DNA of 64,000 nt from Pseudoscleropodium purum (taxonomy: Eukaryota; Streptophyta; Bryopsida; Hypnales; Brachytheciaceae). The notes beneath the pieces are model-generated. The model did not search any database, was not told where the DNA came from, and worked only from the letters and a program-made list of their open reading frames with translations. This document shows positions 49,027 through 61,560 of the stretch, piece by piece (within the stretch, counting starts at the first letter, position 1; every line of letters begins with the position of its first letter). The stretch is from contig OZ017798.1 in the NCBI GenBank assembly GCA_963969395.1, forward strand, positions 27,458,173 to 27,522,172, read 5' to 3'. A program made the translations under genes and the position numbers.

Positions 49027-51299
49027 TCAAAGCCCAATGAGATTTATTTCAAGTGGCATCAAGTGTTTTGGATTTTAAATTGTTCAACTTTCATGTTGCT
49101 TATGAAATTGTCAATTTTGTAGATCCAAACACTTAGCTAAATATGTATACATGAGGAATCCAAAAATATTAAATATAGTCTTGATTATATGTCTTTAGTC
49201 TTATTAGTGTGTCTGATACACTTCCCTCAAACCATTTGTGAGTTGGATTTAGGAGTTGTCTCTTGAATAGAACAAGGTAGGCCAATTAAAAATATGAATT
49301 TTTTTTACTTTCAATCACATGGTACACAACTAGGCACAAATTTCAAATATAAGGAATTATATTGATTGGAAGATGTCTGCTAAAGAAATCTAAATACATC
49401 CTACACAAAAGAGCTTTATTAAGCTTATTGTAGCTTATGTCAGACACCAATTCCAAACGTGATATTCTACAATACAATTAGGTCATATCAATGATGAATT
49501 CTATGTTGCTTTGTAAGTCTTATGTGTTTGCACCATGTCCTAGCAGTGTGTTTGGTATACTCTTGTCCTGAATGCCGATTTCAGTGTCAAATGTGTCCAT
49601 AGTACATGTCCATTGGGACGCCTACTCATATAGTACTACATACCTTTTACCTTGATGAACATGGTCTTCTCACCAATTTGCACACACTTCTGCCATGCAT
49701 ATTGTTTTGTACATCAACAACAATGATATTCAAATGAAATACTCTAATTTTGTTCTCTCGACATTTCTCAATTTTTAAAAACTTTCTTTCATACATGTAT
49801 CGAAACCTTCCATACCAAAACTCATATTGTTATATAATGATACTAATTTTGTTTTTGGTCCCTCCGTGCTATCCATAATACTAGTTGAATGCTTTCACAA
49901 TGTGGTAGGATTTCTCCATCTCCTAGTAGTTCTATATTGACTAACTTCTAGTGTTGTCTACAAATTATGGCCCGTGCTTCACCAGCACATGCTACAATAT
50001 TGAACATTACACATCAACATACATATATGAGATTGATTATAAGTCACATGCCCACTATTCATGTCTAGCCATGTGACATTAGAACAACATAGCCATGCAA
50101 CATTAGAACAACAAAAAGATCCCAATTACCTCAAGGACAAATTTAAATGGATTGCATGTGTCTTACAATATAATGTATCATGTGACCTTTGTCGTTGCTG
50201 CAACAAATGCGCAAACAAAAGCATCTACGAGGGCTCTAGCATTTCGCCTTTATTTGTCTGTTAGAACAAGCCCAGTGAGGTATGGTTGCAATGCTTCAAG
50301 AGTCTCCTATACTTGTCTTCATTTCACCTTTGCTTGCATGCAAAGCAATTTTTTGACTCCAATGCAAAATTGACTATTTTTTAGATTGTTTGACTCCAAT
50401 GTGCACACATCTTTCCCAACCTTGTCATGTGTACACCATGAACTAGGTTTGAAGAGCTTGCTAGCATAAATACCATCTAGAATAGCCATCTGGACTACAT
50501 TTTCCATTTTACCTAACAATTGTGAGTCGCATTTTAGCACACAATTCGATCCTTCTACACACTAAGAGAAAACAATGTTTTTTTAGGGTGTTTTAAAGAA
50601 ACATACATGTTTTCCGAAACACGAGATGTAGAATGCAGTGATTGCCTAGGGAGCAAATTTTTTTGAGGATGTTCTAACAAACATGTAGATGTCAAATGTA
50701 ACACAAGTGAATGTTTGATTTGATAGGAATGTTAAATGAAACATTGCACGAAACATCCACACGTTTTTTAAAACATCCTCAAAAATAAAGAATTGCCATA
50801 TCAGCATAAAGAGTCCTTGTCACAAGTTGTTTACTTGGAGAAGTTCTTATGGGGTCAGGTTGGAAGCTGACCGATTGTGGCAACTAGGAAAGATGGGCAA
50901 TTGTATGGAATACTATTTGTACAGTTGGTTAATCTAATTTTGAGGCGTGGACAAATGTGGTTTGGATTTGTGGATTTTCCAAATTAGGCTTTTAGAATTT
51001 GGATTTTGGAGTTGCTATTTTGTGTGGTCCAACAAGCATGGTGGCATGTTTGCACACTTGTTATAGGCATGCATTTTCCATTTCGGACAGAGGAATGTAG
51101 TGTTAGGCCCAACTTGAGTGGGTTTAGGCAATGGACTAGGCGACGGGCTGGGAGTTATATTCATACAATATCAATCTGTTAGAGTGAAATCATTGTATAA
51201 TTTTGTTAATCACTATATAATTCTATCATGACTAGTTCAAATAGAATGACTCAAAGCTTTACAAATACAAAAATATGATGATTTGGAAAAAGAATTCAA
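49027..51299. other. AT-rich DNA, no gene seen
   Basis: A partial inverted repeat at 50656-50700 and 50741-50795 (around GAGGATGTT) lies after a CACTAAGAGAAAAC word at 50568 that resembles a CACTA end, but no matching second end was found. Confidence 0.35.
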
Positions 51300-51379
51300 A
51301 TTTTTTTTGGGAGGGGGGGCTACCCAACACATTTAGTTCTAGGCTTTTTGTGGTATAACTTTTTCTTCCAAGAACCAAT

Positions 51380-51516
51380 TAAAATAAAAATTATATTCCT
51401 ATAAAGCTAATTAGTTTATGTATCTTATGATAAAGTTTTAAAAAAAATTCACCAAAAATTGAGGTCATAAGAACTTGCCCATTTTTTCACTCAAGGGAAC
51501 AATGGGACATCAAGGG
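51380..51516. repeat. Relic right end of the TTAA family
   Basis: Ends CATCAAGGG followed by TTAA (51517-51520). Its reverse complement aligns with the left 200 bp of copy B (39371 onward). Confidence 0.5.
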
Positions 51517-52079
51517 TTAATTTTTGGTGAATTTGATAATTTCTCTTGTTCATTTTATTTTATTTTTGGATTTTTGAAAACTAATTTTTTATGCCAACCT
51601 TAACAAAAGAGTATGGTATAAAGGCAACTTTTCAAATTATAAAAGAAGCTTTTAACATTATAAAAGTAACCTTTTGCATATATAAAACAACCTTTCATAT
51701 TATGAAAGTCATATTTCACACATGCATGTGAAACATACCAAGGTGCTACAATTTGATAATGTAAAGAAGCTAGAAGCTTAGCTATTTTCTTAGGAGTTTT
51801 TTGGAATTTTTTTAGTGTAATTATTGTTTATATCTTCTTCCAAACAACAAAGAAAATTAGAGACAAAACAATGATTTTGCACTCACTTCTATTGTATGTT
51901 GCACTTATTTCATTTTCCATTGAGGGCTTTAAAATAATTGAATTTGCAAATAAATTAGAAGATGTTGCACTTTTCATATCATAGCCATGTTCAATATTTT
52001 TAGCGCAAATTCTTCTTTGCAGGTTTAGAAACAATTTTGTGATCATCTTGAGATTCTATAAGGCAATGCTTTTCCTATA

Positions 52080-52942
52080 AATTAAAATTCTATCCAATTT
52101 CATTATTTCATTAATAAAAAAATATCTTTAAAATGTTGGTAAAGTAATAGTATCGTAAAAGTATTCCCTCTCACCATCATTCCATTTTAATTAATGGGAA
52201 GAAAGTTATGAGGGTTTTTAGTTTGTAAGCATCATAGATTTTCTTCTTTAAAATAAACTTTAAAGTCCTTTATTGAACTCAATTTTCAATATTTTTTGAA
52301 AAAAATAAAATTGTAGGATGTAAATTGTTTATTACAACATTACAATCATTAGGATTGACAATTTTCAATTCCATTAATAAATTCTTAGCAATTAAGCATG
52401 TTGATTCATTTTCTATTTCTTTCTACTTACTATCTTTTTTCTATATGTTGTACAATTTCAAATTATTTGAATTTTTTCAAGCGTGTAGCAAAGCTGCCTA
52501 GAAGAAGGAATCCAAAGACTAACCACCATTTTAGACATTTGTTTTGAAATTATCATGTTGAATCATTCTCTATTTCTTTCTACTTACTATCTTTTTTCTA
52601 TGTGTTGTACAATTTCAAATTATTTGAATTTTTTCAAGCATGTAGCAAAGCTGCCTAGAAGAATGAACCCAAAGAGTAACCACCATTTTACACATTTTTT
52701 TCAAACAAATGTGATGTTGTGAGTTTTTCAAAGGGCCAAAATTAGGGTTTTTTCAATTCCAACACTATTATTTTGCAATCTACATAGTGAAAATTTCTGA
52801 AATTTTTTCACATGTTCTCAAGTCAGTATAATAAACGATCATACAATTACATTTGACCAAAACTGTATTTTTAATAAAATTTGGTACTTGTACTAAAAAT
52901 GGGAGCATTTTTGATGAAAACATAGTCAAAAACCTTTGAGGG
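52080..52942. repeat. TTAA-family relic with internal 157-bp tandem duplication
   Basis: Ends ACCTTTGAGGG followed by TTAA (52943-52946). Its body is homologous to 36160-36780. Inside, 52397-52553 and 52554-52710 are direct repeats of 157 bp with about 10 differences. Confidence 0.6.
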
Positions 52943-53812
52943 TTAATATATCATAGTCTAACTAAATATATAACATATAAGTGTTTTCCTACGTTTCTAC
53001 CATGCAGTCTCCAAGGTGTTATGAATGCATAGTCCACTAAAATCCTCGCTCTTTACAATCATGTGCTGAGGTGGATCTGAAATAGGCAAGTCTAAAACTA
53101 TGGCAAATACGTTGATGATAAGTGATACGTAAATAAAAACACCAATTACCAGCGACTGAATCCCTTGAGCGAAGCAATCCTGTCTGCAACTTTAGTGCAA
53201 GGCACACTTACTGCGTCAAAGTGAGTCTTCCATTAAGCTATTACTCCAAGGCTCTTCCGCAAGAAGATGCATGACAGAAGACCATTTAAGTTAGTGAACC
53301 ATTGCAATCAACAAATGAACCATTTCGATTACCCTGGAGAACCAAATAAACAAACCAAGGTGCTCCTGGTGGTTGTATGCACAGATATCACATTACTGAT
53401 AAAAGTATCATCTTCTCAACTGATCCAAACAGGCTCCAAACCCCTGAAAAAAGCTTCTCCACTGCACTCTCTAGGCCGTGAAAGTCTAATTCTTTTACGA
53501 ACTGAGAATAAATTAAGTGACAAGCAACCAATGAGGTGAACAGAAACTTTGGCTCGTTACATACCTGGAAAAAGAGCAAAATTTTGGAAAACCCTCACTC
53601 TAACATTAGGAGACTAGTACTGTCACTTAAAATTACACGAGAGCGGCAAGGCCTATGCTGCATTGATTCCCCAGACCTCGTCCACAGCGGCTTGCCACTC
53701 TTCCTTGACCCAACAGGAAAAAGAAAAAGAAAAAGAGGGGGAAAAAGAAGACATAAACTACAAGATGAACTGGGCTGTAGGAAGTTGGATGTCGACTGAT
53801 TTGAAGTAGGGA

Positions 53813-56240
53813 TCATTCGAAAGAAGCCCAGCTTTCAACAAGAAGCAAGCGCCGGTAAGGCTTGCCATTGACATCCGCCTTCACATGCCTGGATACCCTC
53901 CGCATCTGGTGAAACAGGTTGAGCTCATCATTAATAAGTCCAAAGTTAGCATCTGGATCCCCAATTTGGGAGACCTTGACTTGGGGAAATCCAAGCCCAG
54001 GCAGAAGCTCCTCCGGCCAGTCGCTGTGGAAATAGAAGTGCGTCTTGAGCTCATGAGCCAAGTGAGTAGAAGATTCATTCATGAAGTCCGCCAGCACCAC
54101 CGTCTCGTTCATGCAATGGCCCGAAATGCACGTCAAGGTCTCCTTTGCACGCGCTTCTTGCAGGTAGTACAGAAAGCCTTCTAATATCCACACGGTAGGC
54201 AGATGAACCTTGAACCCCACGGCCACTAGCCTGTCAAACCAGTCGTCCACTGCAATATCCGAGGCCACCCTGTTCAAACTCTTCGCCTCCAGCTGAGGAA
54301 GAGGTTCCCCTGCTTCCACCATTGCCTGCAGAATGGACTCCTTGAGGTGCAAGGCTTTGGCAGAGTCCACTTCGAAGACGGAACAGTCTTTGAGAGACCT
54401 CAGTCGGTATGCACGAGCGTCCATGCCTGCACATCGGTATTATATCATATCACAATTTAAAACAGCTCCTATACGATTGATTCCAGGAATTTTGATTTCC
54501 TGAAAGTACGTGACACCCGATCCTAACCAAGACCTACAGCCATCCGTAACCCTGAAAGGCCAAGACTTCAGGTTTCGATATGGCCTACTGGATTGATCAT
54601 ACTGTCAAAAAAGTATCTTAGACAGGGTATTTTATATCAGCAGAATCAGAAAAGAACATTACATGTGATGGTAAAAAAGTTAAATAAATTCTACAATAGA
54701 AAATCTCCAATCAAATCTGCTAAAAAACATGAGGTCCGATTTGGGTTCTTGGTCCTTGAAGGACCAAGGTTTCATGATTTTAGATGATCAAACTGTGAAA
54801 ATAATATACGGAGTAATTCAAATGGGGAAATTTGTTATATCACTAGAATCAGTCAAGAACATTGCATGTTCTTCTGAGAAAAGAAATGAAAGTAAACACA
54901 AATAACTCCCCATATTACCTACTCAAAACTGCCAAAAAAAAATAAGGCCCAATTTGGGCTCGTCGGTCCTCTAGGGTTAAACTAACGGTGTTGACACTCA
55001 GGTCGAATCTCCAATAAGCACATCAACTTCAACTAGTGTAGTAAGCTGCAAGGGGGGAGAAACATAAGATTAGATGCATTTAATCATTCACTGCTATGGA
55101 ACCAATGAAAGCAACTCTTTGAATAAAGTTTGGAAGATGGCAGAAGTCTCAGGAAGTAAGACAGGCTTACTAACCGGCACCCAAAAGGACGACTTGGTGA
55201 GAATTGTCGGTAGAGACAGAATCAAACCGAGCCAGAGCTTCAGCGAGGCGAGCGTCAAACCAGAGTGTGCGCACGGCCATCATGACGCCAGCGGTCTCTC
55301 GGGCGTTCTGGTCCTGATCTCGTCGCACCTTCTCCAGCAATCCTCTGAGCAACACGTCTCCAGCAAAGACTTCGGCCAAAGGGTCGTGGATCACATGGTT
55401 CCATAAAGCTCGCCCTGCCGCTGTCTGGCATGCGCTCCGCTCCAGATAGTCGCGCTCAGGGTCCAGGGAGCTGTGTAACCTCCTCACGGCCTCAAGCTGG
55501 CACTGACTCGTCGCCAAGTTCACGCCCAACCTCCTGTAAAGTCAACGTCTTATATCGTTACTTATACGGACTTATCAACTAGCAACAAGAATGGATTCGC
55601 AAATGTAGGTGAAATAATCCGTGATTGAAATAGCAAACATGTCTAGAGTTTGGAATGACATGGTGAATCCTACTGTCTCATTCATACATTCGAGGACTTG
55701 TTATCCTACTGGATTCTGAATTGTGTTTTAGAGAAAGAAAGGAGAAGCAGCAGATTATTGTGCTAAGTTGCCTTTCTGTCAAGACCCAAGAATTGATGAA
55801 AGAGAATGTTAAGGAATATGGAATATTCTAGTACTCCCAAAGCTCTCTAATTACACTGCCTCGGGGGAACAAAACGGGTCTTCAAAATGCACACTGACAT
55901 ATATTCACAACTTGACATAAAGAAGTTTTCCAATAGATCTGCACACAGCATGAGAGATTCTCGGAATATACAACGAATGTGCAAGTAGGAAAAGTTGAAT
56001 GTGAATCCTGTGCAGGATAAGACATACATACCCAGGAGGGCCAGGTGCCACATCGTCGTCGTCAGAGCTGGAGTCAACAGCCGTTGTGGAATGCTGCTCT
56101 TTGCCCACGCTCATGCTGACGAGAAGATCGTGGAGCTTAAAGTTGCAACGCGCAGCTGGGTTGAGAATCAAAGACGACCAGGCGAGGGAGGGAGAGCACA
56201 TGTGGAGCAAGAAGGCATGGGATGTCGCAACTGCCAGCAT
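53813..56240 (-). CDS. LCM-family SAM-dependent methyltransferase, three exons
   Basis: Exons 56240-56032, 55533-55175 and 54426-53813 (minus) join in frame to 393 aa with GT-AG introns. The SAM-binding motif VVLLGAG-MDARAYRL spans residues 184-198, exactly across the exon 2/3 junction. An acidic FEVD lies at 207-210 and WILEGFLYYL at about 269-278. These are hallmarks of the LCMT fold (leucine carboxyl methyltransferase family, including the bacterial type annotated as putative SAM-dependent methyltransferase). The N-terminal ~50 residues are rich in S, A and hydroxylated residues and could be an organelle transit peptide, followed by an acidic linker (SSSDDDD). The ATG at 56240 has an in-frame stop upstream, so it is the first possible start. 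The substrate is unknown. Intron 2 holds repeat sequence. Confidence 0.88.
54590..54976. repeat. Two diverged ~200-bp repeats inside methyltransferase intron 2
   Basis: Segments 54590-54770 and 54785-54976 resemble each other (GATCATACTGT versus GATCAAACTGT starts, shared CAAGAACATT and GGTCC words). The second ends TCCTCTAGGG followed by TTAA (54977-54980), like the TTAA-family right ends. Confidence 0.5.
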
Positions 56241-56527
56241 GATAAGGACTTAGTACTCTCTGTTAACCGCAGAGCCAACACTGTGACAAAGCCGTAGCGA
56301 GTAGTAGGGCGTCTTGCGCTTCGAATTTCCTACTCTCAGCCATGTACGCTGCAGCAGCGTCAAAATTTCGGGGTAAAAGAAGGAACAATTAACACTGTAC
56401 TTACAAATTCGCTTTGGCCTTCGACTTTAATAAACCAGCCCTCACGCTCATTCTCTTCTTCTGTCAAGCTTTACTTAACCGGCACAGTGAGCGTCCTGTA
56501 AAACCACCCAACTGGGTGCATCCCTGC

Positions 56528-57192
56528 TCAGAAAGGGAGGTCTCTGGCTTCAAGTCGGTAAGCAAATTCAAGCGGTAGGAGTGAATCCTCACAGTTTGGC
56601 AATATCCTGTCAATGGAGGCGGGACCAGTTTCCTCGTTGAATCCCCACTTCTCTTCCATTTGCCAAGAGACAGCGCAAATCTGCTCCGACCACACCCAGT
56701 TGCGTTTTTCGGTACCTGCAATGTGCAATCAACAGCAAAATTCTAGGAACTCGAGGCTAATTCCACACTTCAAACCCTCCAATGCACACAACATTGATTC
56801 AGTACTCCAGCACTAGCCGCAGCACCTCCCTCATAGACCGCTAATCCCTTTCCCTCTCAACCACACCCAGACGGCCACAACTCCGCAATTCGACGTCAAG
56901 GCCTATCTCCGAATAGCACCCTTGCAGCAAACTCACTCCACAGAAAAAAAATCCATGAAATCTGTACGTCTTCAAGCAAAATCTACGCACGCGATTCCCC
57001 GTCCACTTTAGAGAAAATTTCAGCACAACGAAAATGCCACGTCTGCCCAGAGAATGAAACGATGCCACATTTTTCGTGCCGAATCGCAAGCATGGAACGC
57101 ACCGTGACACGCCGCTTCGAAGCGGCGAGAAACGGCAAGTCGACGACGGGTACAGGAGAAATGCTTGAGAACGAGGAGGGCAGAGGCGCCAT
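56528..57192 (-). CDS. Small unknown protein with plastid-like N-terminus, two exons
   Basis: Exon 1 is 57192-56991 (ATG at 57192, MAPLPSSFSSISPVP) and exon 2 is 56715-56528. They join in phase across a GTGCGT...TTGCAG intron to give 129 aa. Residues 1-50 are rich in S, P, V and R with few acids, as in chloroplast transit peptides. The C-terminal half is aromatic and charged (NWVWSEQICAVSWQMEEKWG), ending shortly after an LEFAYRLEARDLPF tail. I do not recognise the family. It lies 288 nt upstream of the methyltransferase ATG on the same strand, so transcripts could overlap. An alternative longer start at 57465 is in frame but looks less natural. Confidence 0.5.
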
Positions 57193-58037
57193 GCCTGAGC
57201 GAGATTGAGATGTGTGGTAGGACAAATGTGGAGTGGGGTGGTGGCAGTTGGGCCAGACAGTCCCAGCAGAGCAGATGCGGACGGCAGGGTGGCCACGACG
57301 CCACATCACCCGGACAACACTTCCGGCAGAGAAACCCCCCTGGGCCCATTCCCGTCCTCTGTTAACACTGCCAGCTCGACCATCGTAGCCAAGTTCTCGC
57401 ATTTGCCTTTTCCGGTTACAGTACGCTCGACGTAACTTGAGAAAGGAAGGCTTCTTTGAAGTCACGTTTTATTTCAAACCTTTACAGGTCGGAACAACAG
57501 TAACACACGAAGTAGCTGCTGTAAATATCAAAAAGTAAATATAAGACGTACAAAAGTAGTATTGATAGACAGGTTCAAACGATTAAAAATGATCTAGGGT
57601 AAAAAATTCGCGGGTGAAAAAGATTCAAGACAAGTATACATCCAGACAAGCTGCGTCTTCAACAAAGGTTCAAGACCTCTTTCCTTAAAAGAATGTATGA
57701 AAAACACCAAAAAGTGTCACTATTACACCTTCACCTTCTTCAGGATAAAACCCTGAAAGGAAAAGAGATTCTGACGTCTATCAAAAGGCAGTGTGCATAG
57801 TATTCCCACAGCTCGAAGCTGCCTATGCACAGAGCTTGGCAGAAAATGCCCCCTCAGAGAACATTATATCAAAAGCCTGTAGAATTGCAAACCAAGACCT
57901 TATATTTAAGGGGCTAGGTCTACTCTTGCCTAAGACCCCGTCTAACTAATTATCCATCCTCCAGGCGGAATGAAACCAAGACTACGTTCCAAGCTAATAG
58001 AGCCAAAATTCTTGATACTCGAGAGTTAGCAAGGTCA
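57193..58037. other. Intergenic: promoter of the small gene and 3' UTR of the RNA-binding gene
   Basis: GC-rich to about 57430, then AT-rich. No further gene recognised. Confidence 0.4.
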
Positions 58038-59885
58038 TCAGAAGTTGCCGCCATATCCCCTCTCACCGTCGTCTTGTCTGTTGAATCCTCCACCTGACCC
58101 ACCGTCGCCATAACCTCCACGGTTGCCGAACCCGCTACCGCCACGGGGAGCATCTCTAGACTTGTCAGTGGCGTAGTCAACCCGGATCTGACGTCCAGCT
58201 AGGTTCTGCATTGATCAAGACAGAGTTTCAGAAAACTCCTCTACACTACAACTTGCAGAAACATAGGCACAATATATTCTAATAATAAAACCACGGATCC
58301 GGAAGACCATCCCTGACTCCCTCTCAAAACAATCACATGGGACAATCGTCACTTTGACATTCAAATGAGTGACTTGCAATCGGTTCCACAACCCCAAATA
58401 CCCGCATAAACTTTTACACAGAGGCTCGAAATAAAACGTACCCGACCATCCATCTCCTGAATAGCAACTTCAGCCTCCTCGGGTGTTGAGAAGTTGATGA
58501 ATCCGAAGCCCCTCGACCTTCCCGTGTCTCTGTCAAGGATAATCTTCGCTGCAATCACACCACCAAACCACAGTCAGCGCTCACGAAGGCACCATAAAGA
58601 CAACTACTTGCGACCCCTCCACGGTAGCTCATTCCAAGATTTAAACCCTACAAGAGTCTGGTCGGAAGGAGAAATAAATTATGGCTTCAGAAGAAACCAG
58701 ACAGAAGATCTTCATTTTGCAAGCTTTCCTTTTCTTCCATCTCTACGTGAACTCTACGTGACCTAATTCATAAACTTGCACAAAAATCATAAATCATGAA
58801 GCACTGAGTGACCAGGCTAGTCAAATGCACAAAAAACATGAAGCACTGACGAAGCTGGTCGCATGGCTGAAGAAAAGACAAAAACTGATATTTCAGCATA
58901 CTTCAATGTACATCATACATTTCGTGAAAGTTTCACATAGATCAATCAAAATGCTATTTCAAACGTTCATCATCCACCAACTACATAATAGCTCCCCTAC
59001 GGATTGACGCTTCTGATCCGGAAACATCTATCCACGTACTCTCAAAAAAAAATTTAGATTGTCCTCCAAACCGAAACCATAAATTCCGAACAAACCACTG
59101 CTCTGAAACCAGAGAGTTAGGGAACAAGCACAATACCTTCCGTCACCGTTCCAAAAGAACCGAAAGCATCTTTCAACGTGTTCTCGTCAGTTCCCCAGGC
59201 AAGACCTAAGATCCCGCAGCAAAAGCATTGGTCATTAATTCCATTCAAAAATTCAAAATGCTTAAAGTTAAAAGCTCTACATCAGTGATATAAACTACAC
59301 CAAGTGCACACACATAGGACGAAACTCCAGCTATCTCACACAGTCAAAGGCGACACGAGTGAGAAAAAGGAAAGTCAGTCAGAAGCAGTCGCAACTCCTG
59401 ATCAACTCCAGAACGACACAGATATTGCTCACACCCCAAACTCTAAAGAAACGCCATTCTTCACACAACATTACCCGGTCGGAGGCTCACTGATGCACCA
59501 TTCAGTCTTCGAGGCTAGTAAAACAATTGGATTCTAAACCTAATTACGACCACATCATATTAAAAATCAAGCCCTTGAGTCGAAAGACCACAAGCACATT
59601 GTAAACAAGTAACAAGAAGTCCTAATCCAAAACCCTAAACGCAACAAAAAGCACTGGACGACCTAAACCCCTCCAAAGCCAGGGTTTAAGGGCGAAAACC
59701 AAAAGAGTCTGCCATACTCCACAATTGAAAGGCTATCCTGTACCTCCGATGAAAAGCTTAGACCCAGACATGCCGCGCTGCAAAACAAGCAACGCGGGTG
59801 CAGCCACCCCGAGGCTGGACTTGATTAGCACGGACTGAGCCGCATTTTGGCGCAACAAGCCGCCGAGTTTCCCGAAGTAGGCCAT
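58038..59885 (-). CDS. Glycine-rich RNA-binding protein with organelle presequence, four exons
   Basis: Exons 59885-59744, 59205-59137, 58548-58442 and 58205-58038 (minus) join in frame to 161 aa; all introns are GT-AG. Residues 1 to about 40 are hydrophobic and basic with no acids, as in mitochondrial presequences. One RRM follows with RNP2 LFIGGL (44-49) and RNP1 RGFGFINF (83-90). The short tail from about residue 122 is rich in G, R, D and F. This matches plant mitochondrial GR-RBPs (RBG/ORRM type), which bind RNA and in some members assist editing or cold response. The tail is short for the family. An in-frame ATG at 59951 would add 22 mostly basic residues; the inner ATG was chosen because its MAYFGKLGGLL start looks like known presequences. 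Confidence 0.92.
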
Positions 59886-59949
59886 AGCGGTGGTGTTCAG
59901 GGACTTCCTCCTGCGCTGCTTCGGCCTTCTTGCGATGGAGCGCAGACAC

Positions 59950-59959
59950 AAACCCTAAA
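59950..59959 (-). promoter_or_regulatory. Telo-box upstream of the RNA-binding protein gene
   Basis: AAACCCTAAA on the plus strand, 65-74 nt upstream of the chosen ATG of the minus-strand gene. Another copy lies in intron 1 near 59631. Telo-boxes are common in plant genes linked to translation and RNA. Confidence 0.4.
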
Positions 59960-60179
59960 CGACGCACACAAAGACCTGATCGGCACGCAACAGAAAGGGA
60001 AGCTCCAATTCTCGGGCGCCGTCTCTACCTTACTTGACGGATGCCCATGAAAGACAGGGGCTCGTCCAGCCCGGAGATCGTGGCCGTTGGACTTGATGGA
60101 CGGCCGAGATCTCTGGAAAGGAGGACTTGCCGCCGCTACTCGCCTATGAAATTGTCCTTGCCCAAATATCATTAGCCTA

Positions 60180-60958
60180 GATTCTTGCCTAGTATGAAGA
60201 TGTCTGTTACAAAGATGTACACCATCTGAACAGCAGGGCCTAGGGTTGACATATAAATGAGTTCTAGCTCCAAGAGCATTATGATTGGAGTGTAAGTTAT
60301 TTTGGGTAAGTTCTATTATTCATGTTGAGGGGCATCCATACACAAGGCTATATTTGATGCTTCCTTTTGTAAGTAGATTTTATGACTAAATATTCTACAT
60401 ATATGTTATATGATAAGTATTACTTTGAAGAAGATCTCAAAAACAATTAGGCTTGTTGTAATTACCACTCCTCCCCTTACAATGAATGAATCACAAACTA
60501 AATAAAATTATGCTACATACTCAAATCTTTACATAATATAACTCTAATGCTCACATTTTAATGTAAACCCATACTAAGCAACTACATGTAGTCCATTCAT
60601 ACATGTAACTTTGAACCTAACAAAAAAATATATTTTTGGTGTTACTTATACAACTTCAAAATACTAAATGTAGGATCCAAAATGAAAAAGCCCTTAAAAT
60701 TTTACTAGTTGTGAAAATTGGCCAGAATTTTTCTTCTTCACTTTTTTGAGAATTTGTGTATTTATATTTTTTCCACATCAAGTGCTGAAATAACACATGC
60801 TACAATGCATTGGAATCTTTTTTTTTAATTTATCAATGGATCCAATAAAATAATTTGATATATTAATAATAATTAGGTTTGGTTGGTAAAAAGGACAATT
60901 TGGCATGTACACATTATTGTGGCAAGGATATGTTCCATTCTTAGATTTATAATTTTTT
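60180..60958. other. AT-rich intergenic DNA, no gene seen
   Basis: No gene or RNA feature recognised. Confidence 0.4.
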
Positions 60959-60962
60959 TTAA

Positions 60963-61560
60963 CCCCTAAAAAACTAAGGAACCTAGTTGAATTTTTTGAA
61001 AACTCTAATAGGCTCAATTGACTTCATAATTTGAATATTTCTTTTGATTTTTCAGGATGAATACTAATCATCCTAATCTATGTCTAAAGCTTTTTTTTAA
61101 AGTCATTTTAATAAATACACCAAATTTTTTTCCTATTTTTATTTATTTCAGTGTCAAATTAGGCAACTAAAAAATATATTTTAAGAAATGCTTAATTAAT
61201 TTTGTTAGATTGTGTAGATTGATAGCTATTCAAAAACATTTGAATTATCCAATTTCAAAATATTTAGTGAAAGTTATGAGGAATTTAAAATGGTGGACAA
61301 TGAAAGTAAAAAAAACATCAAAAGAGTCTTATTTTGCACTTAATTTTCAAAAAATTCAAATAAAAGCAAAAAAGATACTATTTATTTAATAGAAATTTCC
61401 ATCATTAAGACTATCAATTCTCAATTTCTTGTAAAATTTATTAGCATTGAATTTTTTCTTTCATTTATAAACACATTTTAGTTTATTTTTTTTTAAAAGA
61501 TGAATATGAAAGTTTTTTGTTATTTCAAAATACATTCTCAACCCATTTTCTAATAGATCT
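60963..61560. repeat. TTAA-family relic, left end
   Basis: TTAA at 60959-60962 is followed by CCCCTAAAAAACTAAGGA, similar to the CCCCTAAAGGAC ends. The body to about 61560 is distantly similar to 36160-36700. No matching right end was found. Confidence 0.4.

Noticed and set aside
50568..50800. Second CACTA-type MITE
   Set aside because: A CACTAAGAGAAAAC-like start and an inner hairpin exist, but no inverted partner end or target duplication could be found.
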